Positions 58,002 through 64,000 of a DNA stretch of 64,000 nt are shown here, piece after piece (position 1 is the stretch's first letter; each line of letters opens with the position of its first letter). The translations under genes and the position numbers were made by a program. The notes below the pieces were generated by a model. That model saw nothing but the letters and a program-made list of their open reading frames with translations. It made no database searches and was not told the origin of the DNA. This DNA comes from a bacterium. GTDB taxonomy: Bacteria > Bacillota > Bacilli > Lactobacillales > Streptococcaceae. The stretch is taken from assembly GCA_905221195.1 (NCBI GenBank), contig CAJNCF010000002.1:1-64000 (forward strand), read 5' to 3'.

Positions 58002-58490
58002 TTATTTAGAATAAAATACCATCCGTTTTTCCTTTATGGGCTTTCCAAGTTCAAGCATCTTTTCTTGTCCATCAAAAGTAAAACCCATTTTTTGATAGAA
58101 AGCAATGGCGCGCTTATTATCTTTCAATACCCATAAAAAAATTTCAGAAAAATGATCAAGAGCAGTCAAAGCTGCTTTCACTAACTTTTGTGAGATACCT
58201 TTTCCATAATAGTCTTTTAAAACATATAAAGCAATAATTTCACCAGCTTGAATAGTCTCATCACGAAAGTTGCCATAACTGATAAAACCAACTACCTTCA
58301 CGCCATCTGTCGCAATCAATGTATTTTCTGGATACTTTTTACTGAAGAATCGACATCTTTCTAATGTCATTGTCTCCTGAAATTCTGCAGGCAAAAGGTC
58401 ATCATAAGCCTCTCTCCACGTTTGCCAGTGAATAAGGGACTTACCTTCTATCTCTTCAGGAGTTTCCATTGATTTGATAACAACCGTCAT
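58002..58490 (-). CDS. GNAT N-acetyltransferase
   Basis: A 162-residue acetyltransferase with the acetyl-CoA loop KDYYGKGISQKLVKAAL and the C-terminal NKRAIAFYQKMGF, the standard GNAT motifs A and B. Substrate unknown. AAGGAGAAGAAAAC precedes the ATG. It lies 14 bases downstream of the quinone reductase-like gene, and is probably co-transcribed with it. Confidence 0.87.
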   Translation of the reverse strand: MTVVIKSMETPEEIEGKSLIHWQTWREAYDDLLPAEFQETMTLERCRFFSKKYPENTLIATDGVKVVGFISYGNFRDETIQAGEIIALYVLKDYYGKGISQKLVKAALTALDHFSEIFLWVLKDNKRAIAFYQKMGFTFDGQEKMLELGKPIKEKRMVFYSK

Positions 58491-58504
58491 TTGTTTTCTT
58501 CTCC

Positions 58505-59131
58505 TTAATCCAACAGTCTGACTTCCTTTGCTACTTTTTGTAGAAATTTTTCTCTTGTTGAACTTATATTCACTTCACGTCCTAACTCTCCTAAGATTGA
58601 AACCCTCTTTGTTTTTATGCCACAGTGATTCAATACAGCATTCTTTAATACTGATATTCCATAACTGTCTGGAATATTAATCAGACCTGAGAATACTTTG
58701 TACCACCAAGTTGGTGCCATGGAGGTTGCATAGATACTAGCTGTTTTTCCTTTTAGTAACTTTTTGAACTGTTTACCTCTCAAGTAGTTCAAAATAAAGC
58801 TTCCTCGATTATTTGCAGAGTATGCAATGCCTGGCGTAAAAACACGATCAATCCACCCCTTCAATAGACTAGGCATACTACTCCACCAAATTGGATAAAC
58901 AAAAATGAAATGATCTGCCCACTGAATTAATTCCTGAGAGCGTAGAATAAACAGATCATCCTCCATCCTTTGTCGGTAACCATAACGTAAAACAGGATCA
59001 AAATCTTCTTCATTAAGGTTAATCATTTCAAGTTCATGTCTCTTTGAGTCTATATTTTCTACAATCGTTTGAAAAATTGCTTGACAGTAACTTTCTTTAT
59101 CAGGATGTCCATTGATAACTAAAATATTCAT
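58505..59131 (-). CDS. NAD(P)H dehydrogenase (quinone)-like flavoprotein
   Basis: A 208-residue flavodoxin-fold protein: NILVINGHPDKESYCQAI for FMN/FAD phosphate binding and FVYPIWWSSMPSLLKGWIDRVF, typical of NQO1/MdaB-type reductases, which do two-electron reduction of quinones or other electrophiles. The end KVAKEVRLLD is basic. It is ten bases downstream of uvrB, so the genes may share a transcript, although they have no obvious functional link. Confidence 0.85.
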   Translation of the reverse strand: MNILVINGHPDKESYCQAIFQTIVENIDSKRHELEMINLNEEDFDPVLRYGYRQRMEDDLFILRSQELIQWADHFIFVYPIWWSSMPSLLKGWIDRVFTPGIAYSANNRGSFILNYLRGKQFKKLLKGKTASIYATSMAPTWWYKVFSGLINIPDSYGISVLKNAVLNHCGIKTKRVSILGELGREVNISSTREKFLQKVAKEVRLLD

Positions 59132-59140
59132 AAAATTTCC

Positions 59141-61129
59141 CTAATCCAAGGCTTTGACTTCCAACATCATATCACGAATCTGAGCCGCTAGTTCAAAGTC
59201 AAGCACCTCAACGGCTTCTTGCATTTGTTTTTCAAGTTTCTTGACAAGTTCCTTACGTTCTTGTTTGTTGAGGCTATTGATATCGACTTCCTTGTCCTCT
59301 TCCTTAGCAACTGCCTTGGTCACGGCAATCAGGTCACGGATTTCTTTCTTGATAGTTTGTGGAACGATACCATATTCTTCATTATAAGCCATCTGGATTT
59401 TACGACGACGAGCAGTTTCATCAATGGCACGTTGCATAGACTGGGTCACAGTATCCGCATACATGATGACATGGCCTTCGCTGTTACGGGCAGCACGTCC
59501 AATGGTCTGGATGAGTCCACGTTCGTTACGAAGGAAACCTTCTTTGTCAGCATCTAAAATAGCTACGAGACTCACTTCAGGAACGTCAATCCCTTCACGG
59601 AGTAGGTTAATACCGACCAAGACGTCAAAAACACCCAAGCGCAGGTCACGGATAATCTCTGTCCGTTCCAAAGTCTTGATATCTGAGTGCATATACTTGA
59701 CCTTAATGCCCATTTCTTTGAAGTAGTCGGTCAAGTCTTCCGCCATCTTCTTGGTCAAGGTGGTGATAAAGGTTCGCTCGTTCTTTTCAACACGGGCATT
59801 GATTTCACCTAAGAGGTCATCAATCTGTCCCATAGTCGGACGGACTTCCACCTCTGGATCTAAAAGACCTGTCGGACGAATGATTTGCTCAATCACTGTC
59901 TCAGTCTGTTCATTTTCATAGTCACCAGGTGTCGCTGAAACGTAAACAATCTGGTGCACATGACTTTCAAACTCCTCACGGCGTAAAGGTCGATTGTCCA
60001 AGGCGGACGGTAAACGGAAACCATAATTAACCAGCATTTCCTTACGCGAACGGTCACCATTGTACATACCCTTGATCTGCCCCATAGTCATGTGACTCTC
60101 GTCAATCATAATCAAGAAATCATCTGGGAAGAAATCTAAGAGCGTATAAGGAGGCTCTCCTTCGCTACGTCCATCCATGTGGCGTGAGTAGTTTTCGACA
60201 CCGTTGGTATAGCCCATCTCGCGCAACATTTCGATATCATACTCTGTCCGCTGTTTCAAACGTTGGGCTTCAAGCAATTTACCTTCCTTCTCAAAGATAG
60301 CTAGTTGCTTCTCCAACTCCGCCTGAATCTTGGCAATGGCTACTTCCATATGGTCGTCATTGGTCACAAAGTGAGTGGCTGGGAAAATCGCCAAATGATC
60401 CACTTCTCCCAATACCTGACCAGTCAAAGCCTCCACTTCGCGGATACGGTCAATCTCATCCCCGAAAAACTCTACCCGAAAAGCATGTTCATCACGGGAA
60501 GCTGGAAAAATCTCCACCACATCCCCACGAACACGGAATCTTCCGCGTTGGAAATCAATGTCATTGCGTTCAAACTGAATATCAACCAAGTCATTCAAGA
60601 GTTTATCACGAGAAATTTCCAGACCTGGACGCAGACTCACGACGCTGTCGGCGTATTCCTTGGGCGAACCTAAACCATAGATACAAGAGACTGAGGCCAC
60701 AACAATGACATCATTACGCTCCAAAAGAGCTGAAGTCGCTGAGTGGCGGAGCTTGTCAATCTCGTCATTGACAGAGCTGTCCTTCTCAATGTAGGTATCA
60801 CTAGAAGGGACATAAGCCTCTGGCTGGTAATAGTCATAGTAAGATACAAAGTACTCAACAGCATTCTCAGGGAAAAATTCCTTAAACTCTCCATAGAGCT
60901 GTCCTGCCAGAGTCTTATTGTGAGCGATGACCAGTGTTGGTTTATTGACTTTGGAAATGACCTGACTCATGGTATAGGTCTTCCCTGTACCAGTCGCCCC
61001 CATCAGAATCTGTGCTTTTTCGCCCCCCTCGATATTATCTACCAACTGCTCAATAGCTTGGGGTTGATCTCCTGATGGTTGATATTTTGATACTAGTTTA
61101 AATTGATTATCTGTAATGCGGTTAATCAT
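59141..61129 (-). CDS. uvrB: Excinuclease ABC subunit B
   Basis: Damage-verification helicase of nucleotide excision repair. The 662-residue protein has Walker [13 protein letters not shown], the β-hairpin region [18 protein letters not shown] (around residue 100), [15 protein letters not shown], and the C-terminal UVR domain (about 615-655, [12 protein letters not shown]) that contacts UvrC. GAGAGGATTCTT precedes the ATG. uvrA is not in the window. A damage-box operator is not evident. Confidence 0.97.
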   Translation of the reverse strand: MINRITDNQFKLVSKYQPSGDQPQAIEQLVDNIEGGEKAQILMGATGTGKTYTMSQVISKVNKPTLVIAHNKTLAGQLYGEFKEFFPENAVEYFVSYYDYYQPEAYVPSSDTYIEKDSSVNDEIDKLRHSATSALLERNDVIVVASVSCIYGLGSPKEYADSVVSLRPGLEISRDKLLNDLVDIQFERNDIDFQRGRFRVRGDVVEIFPASRDEHAFRVEFFGDEIDRIREVEALTGQVLGEVDHLAIFPATHFVTNDDHMEVAIAKIQAELEKQLAIFEKEGKLLEAQRLKQRTEYDIEMLREMGYTNGVENYSRHMDGRSEGEPPYTLLDFFPDDFLIMIDESHMTMGQIKGMYNGDRSRKEMLVNYGFRLPSALDNRPLRREEFESHVHQIVYVSATPGDYENEQTETVIEQIIRPTGLLDPEVEVRPTMGQIDDLLGEINARVEKNERTFITTLTKKMAEDLTDYFKEMGIKVKYMHSDIKTLERTEIIRDLRLGVFDVLVGINLLREGIDVPEVSLVAILDADKEGFLRNERGLIQTIGRAARNSEGHVIMYADTVTQSMQRAIDETARRRKIQMAYNEEYGIVPQTIKKEIRDLIAVTKAVAKEEDKEVDINSLNKQERKELVKKLEKQMQEAVEVLDFELAAQIRDMMLEVKALD

Positions 61130-61205
61130 AAGAATCCTCTCTCGATGTGCTATTCCTATTTTAGCACACTTGTAACATTTTCACGAAGAAAAGGACGGAA
61201 CGAAG

Positions 61206-62159
61206 TCACATCCTTTCATTTTCTTTCTTTAATTGATGAGCGAGATAGACAATCAGCAGAAACAAAATAATACTGGACATGATGGAACCCTCAATACCAA
61301 AAGATCCACCAGATAGCCAGTCTTGATTGCCTTGTGGAGTAAATTTCATGATTGAGGTTCCTGAAGACTGACCACTAACTAATACTCCAAAGAGGTTACC
61401 CTGTGCAAAATTCCAAGCTCCATGAATACCACCTATACCCCATATGGTATCTGTTTTAAGAAGATATAGGGACATGGCAACCCCAAATAAAAAGAGATCA
61501 ATTGCAGATAAGAAAGTTATGCCTGAATTTCCTAAATGAAGTAAGGTAAAGAGACTACTAGATATGATAATAGCGACTTTAAGATTGGTTCTCTTAGCCA
61601 ATTGTGGAATCAACCAAGCACGAGTAACCAATTCTTCTGCCGTTCCTTGTAAAATCCAAAAAGGTATTGTAAATAAAGTAAAAGCTAGCGAATAAGTATC
61701 CAAGTGAATGGAGTCAAATTGATACTGCCCCAACACTACTAGTCCAGCCAAAGCAAGTATAAAGAGGGATAGACCAAGACCGTATCCTTTAAGTAAGGCA
61801 CTTAAAAAATTTTCTTTATAGAATCCCAAGGTTCTAATAGGTCTTTTCTCTACTTTTCTAGTCCATCTAAACACAGTTAAGATGATAAAACCAAAGGACA
61901 GTAATTCAAATATTAAATGGATGTCACTTGATTTATCAGATAAATTCTGAAATAACATTTGAAGGAAATCTGCAATTCTTTGACCACCCATACCAAGATT
62001 GCTAAATAGTCCGATCAATGCTAAAAAACTGAGGCCAAAAAATAGAGAAGATATGAACTCAGATACATAGACGAAAAATAGAGCTAACAAGGGGCTTGTG
62101 TAAATGTTTAAACTCATTTTAGAAGTTTCAAAGTCTTTTAAGATTCTTTTGTCTTTCAT
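61206..62159 (-). CDS. CPBP-family intramembrane metalloprotease
   Basis: A 317-residue membrane protein with about eight hydrophobic segments and the CPBP (Abi) motifs: EELVTRAWL (EExxxR), TLLHLGNSG and GGIHGAWNFAQGNL. Members are linked to bacteriocin self-immunity or to protein processing; no bacteriocin genes lie nearby, so the role is open. AAAGAGGATAAAGTT precedes the ATG. It is divergent from the glnP-type transporter gene. Confidence 0.87.
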   Translation of the reverse strand: MKDKRILKDFETSKMSLNIYTSPLLALFFVYVSEFISSLFFGLSFLALIGLFSNLGMGGQRIADFLQMLFQNLSDKSSDIHLIFELLSFGFIILTVFRWTRKVEKRPIRTLGFYKENFLSALLKGYGLGLSLFILALAGLVVLGQYQFDSIHLDTYSLAFTLFTIPFWILQGTAEELVTRAWLIPQLAKRTNLKVAIIISSSLFTLLHLGNSGITFLSAIDLFLFGVAMSLYLLKTDTIWGIGGIHGAWNFAQGNLFGVLVSGQSSGTSIMKFTPQGNQDWLSGGSFGIEGSIMSSIILFLLIVYLAHQLKKENERM

Positions 62160-62274
62160 AACTTTATCCTCTTTTACTATATGATATACCTTTATTATAG
62201 CACTTCTGTTGTTTGATTCAAGACAAAATCAGAATTATAAATGTTATATCTTCTTACATAGTTTTTATAAAAAT

Positions 62275-62303
62275 TTGCCTTTTTTTACTTTTTCTGATAT
62301 AAT
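62275..62303 (+). promoter_or_regulatory. Promoter of the amino-acid ABC transporter gene
   Basis: TTGCCT (62275-62280), 17 bases, TATAAT (62298-62303) with TGA before it. Confidence 0.8.
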
Positions 62304-62332
62304 GGGAAAATATTCGGAAAAGGAGACTAAAA

Positions 62333-64000
62333 ATGAAGAAAAAATTTCTAGCATTTTTGCTAATTTTATTCCCAATTTTCTCATTAGGTATTGCCAAAGC
62401 AGAGACGATTAAGATTGTGTCTGATACCGCCTACGCACCTTTTGAGTTTAAAGATTCAGATCAAACTTATAAAGGAATCGATGTTGACATTATCAACAAA
62501 GTCGCTGAGATTAAAGGATGGAACATTCAGATGTCCTATCCTGGATTTGACGCAGCGGTTAATGCGGTTCAAGCTGGTCAAGCTGACGCTATCATGGCAG
62601 GGATGACAAAGACTAAAGAACGTGAAAAAGTTTTTACCATGTCTGATACTTACTATGATACAAAAGTTGTCATTGCAACTACAAAGGCACACAAGATTAG
62701 TCAGTATGACCAATTAAAAGGTAAAACTGTTGGTGTTAAAAACGGAACAGCCGCTCAACGTTTCCTAGAAACGATTAAAGATAAATACGGTTTTACTATT
62801 AAAACATTTGACACTGGTGATTTGATGAACAACAGCTTAAGTGCTGGTGCTATCGACGCTATGATGGATGACAAACCTGTTATCGAGTATGCCATCAACC
62901 AAGGTCAAGATCTCCATATCGAAATGGATGGTGAGGCTGTAGGTAGCTTTGCTTTCGGTGTTAAAAAAGGTAGCAAATACGAGCACTTGGTTACTGAATT
63001 TAACCAAGCCTTGGCTGAAATGAAAAAAGATGGTAGTCTTGATAAAATCATCAAGAAATGGACTGCTTCATCATCTTCAGCAGTGCCAACTACAACTACT
63101 CTTGCAGGCTTAAAAGCTATTCCTGTTAAAGCTAAATACATCATTGCCAGCGATTCTTCTTTTGCACCTTTTGTTTTCCAAAATTCAAGCAACCAATTTA
63201 CTGGTATTGATATGGAATTGATTAAGGCTATCGCTAAAGACCAAGGTTTTGAAATTGAAATCACCAACCCTGGTTTTGATGCAGCTATCAGCGCTGTCCA
63301 AGCTGGTCAAGCAGATGGTATCATTGCTGGTATGTCTGTCACAGATGCTCGTAAGGCAACTTTTGACTTCTCAGAATCATACTACACTGCTAATACTATC
63401 CTTGGTGTCAAAGAATCAAGCACCATTGCTTCTTATGAAGATTTGAAAGGAAAGACAGTCGGTGTTAAAAACGGAACTGCTTCTCAAACCTTCCTAACTG
63501 AAAATCAAAGCAAATACGGTTACAAAATCAAAACTTTCGCTGATGGTTCGTCAATGTATGACAGTTTAAACACTGGTGCCATTGACGCCGTTATGGATGA
63601 TGAGCCTGTTCTCAAATATTCTATCAGCCAAGGTCAAAAATTGAAAACTCCAATCGCTGGAACTCCAATCGGTGAAACAGCTTTTGCTGTTAAAAAAGGA
63701 GCAAATCCAGAATTGATTGAAATGTTCAATAACGGACTTGCAAACCTTAAAGCAAACGGTGAATTCCAAAAGATTCTTGACAAATACCTAGCTAGCGAAT
63801 CTTCAACTACATCAACAAGCACTGTTGACGAAACAACTATCTGGGGCTTGCTCCAAAACAACTACAAACAACTCCTTAGTGGTCTTGGTATCACTCTTGC
63901 TCTAGCTCTTATCTCATTTGCTATTGCCATTGTCATCGGGATTATCTTTGGTATGTTTAGCGTTAGCCCATACAAATCTCTTCGTGTCATCTCTGAGATT
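62333..64000 (+). CDS. Glutamine/amino-acid ABC transporter, fused substrate-binding and permease protein (partial)
   Basis: An open frame of 556 codons to the window edge. Residues 1-22 are a signal peptide (FLAFLLILFPIFSLGIAKA). Two solute-binding domains of the same family follow in tandem (about 25-240 and 255-485), with matching segments GFDAAVNAVQAGQADAIMAG and GFDAAISAVQAGQADGIIAG. A permease begins about residue 510 (WGLLQNNYKQLLSGLGI then ALISFAIAIVIGII). This SBD-SBD-permease layout is GlnP; the ATPase GlnQ should follow outside. AAAGGAGACTAAAA precedes the ATG. Glutamine or glutamate is the likely substrate. Confidence 0.92.
   Translation, partial: MKKKFLAFLLILFPIFSLGIAKAETIKIVSDTAYAPFEFKDSDQTYKGIDVDIINKVAEIKGWNIQMSYPGFDAAVNAVQAGQADAIMAGMTKTKEREKVFTMSDTYYDTKVVIATTKAHKISQYDQLKGKTVGVKNGTAAQRFLETIKDKYGFTIKTFDTGDLMNNSLSAGAIDAMMDDKPVIEYAINQGQDLHIEMDGEAVGSFAFGVKKGSKYEHLVTEFNQALAEMKKDGSLDKIIKKWTASSSSAVPTTTTLAGLKAIPVKAKYIIASDSSFAPFVFQNSSNQFTGIDMELIKAIAKDQGFEIEITNPGFDAAISAVQAGQADGIIAGMSVTDARKATFDFSESYYTANTILGVKESSTIASYEDLKGKTVGVKNGTASQTFLTENQSKYGYKIKTFADGSSMYDSLNTGAIDAVMDDEPVLKYSISQGQKLKTPIAGTPIGETAFAVKKGANPELIEMFNNGLANLKANGEFQKILDKYLASESSTTSTSTVDETTIWGLLQNNYKQLLSGLGITLALALISFAIAIVIGIIFGMFSVSPYKSLRVISEI

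Overview
The window is a piece of chromosome from a mitis-group Streptococcus (S. mitis, S. oralis or S. pneumoniae type). Supporting evidence is the streptococcal gene clusters (spxR-murA, eno, glgBCDA-pulA, vicRKX, relQ-nadK-rluD-pta, coaBC-panT, niaX-niaR), two BOX repeats, low G+C, and the end of an IS3-family element. Without database searches the species cannot be fixed.

Layout. 1-86: end of an IS3-type element. 177-4149 (minus): murA, a GNAT acetyltransferase, spxR and map. About 4.6-16.05 kb: an 11-12 kb phage-inducible chromosomal island (PICI-like satellite) next to eno. It carries a tyrosine integrase, a divergent repressor/Cro pair with two near-consensus promoters, a replication module (primase-helicase plus an iteron-type origin), a small terminase and an ArpU-type regulator, but no capsid, tail or lysis genes. 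Its accessory segment between repressor and integrase holds an unrecognised two-gene unit (a nucleotidyltransferase-like protein and a 295-residue partner) and a compact type I toxin-antitoxin locus of the Fst/RNA II kind.

16.1-34.3 kb: enolase, small metabolic genes, the glycogen operon with a CcpA (cre) site at its promoter, pullulanase, ligA, an MFS exporter, an Rgg-like regulator and an ABC-F protein. 34.4-47.8 kb: pgm, a thioredoxin-like gene, the VicRKX cell-wall signalling operon, a MutY that lacks its iron-sulphur cysteines, pta, rluD, nadK, relQ, a CYTH protein, prs and a cysteine desulfurase. 47.9-64 kb: redox repressor rex, an amidotransferase, radC, pcrA, fhs, CoA synthesis genes (coaB, coaC, panT), niacin uptake and its repressor (niaX, niaR), NUDIX, GNAT and quinone reductase-like genes, uvrB, a CPBP protease, and the start of a glutamine-type ABC transporter fusion cut by the window end.

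The most notable observations are the satellite with its toxin-antitoxin RNA pair and nucleotidyltransferase cassette, its iteron origin, short RNAs predicted on the plus strand inside its minus-strand operon, and five chromosomal genes whose promoter spacing places the transcription start on the A of the ATG (leaderless mRNAs).
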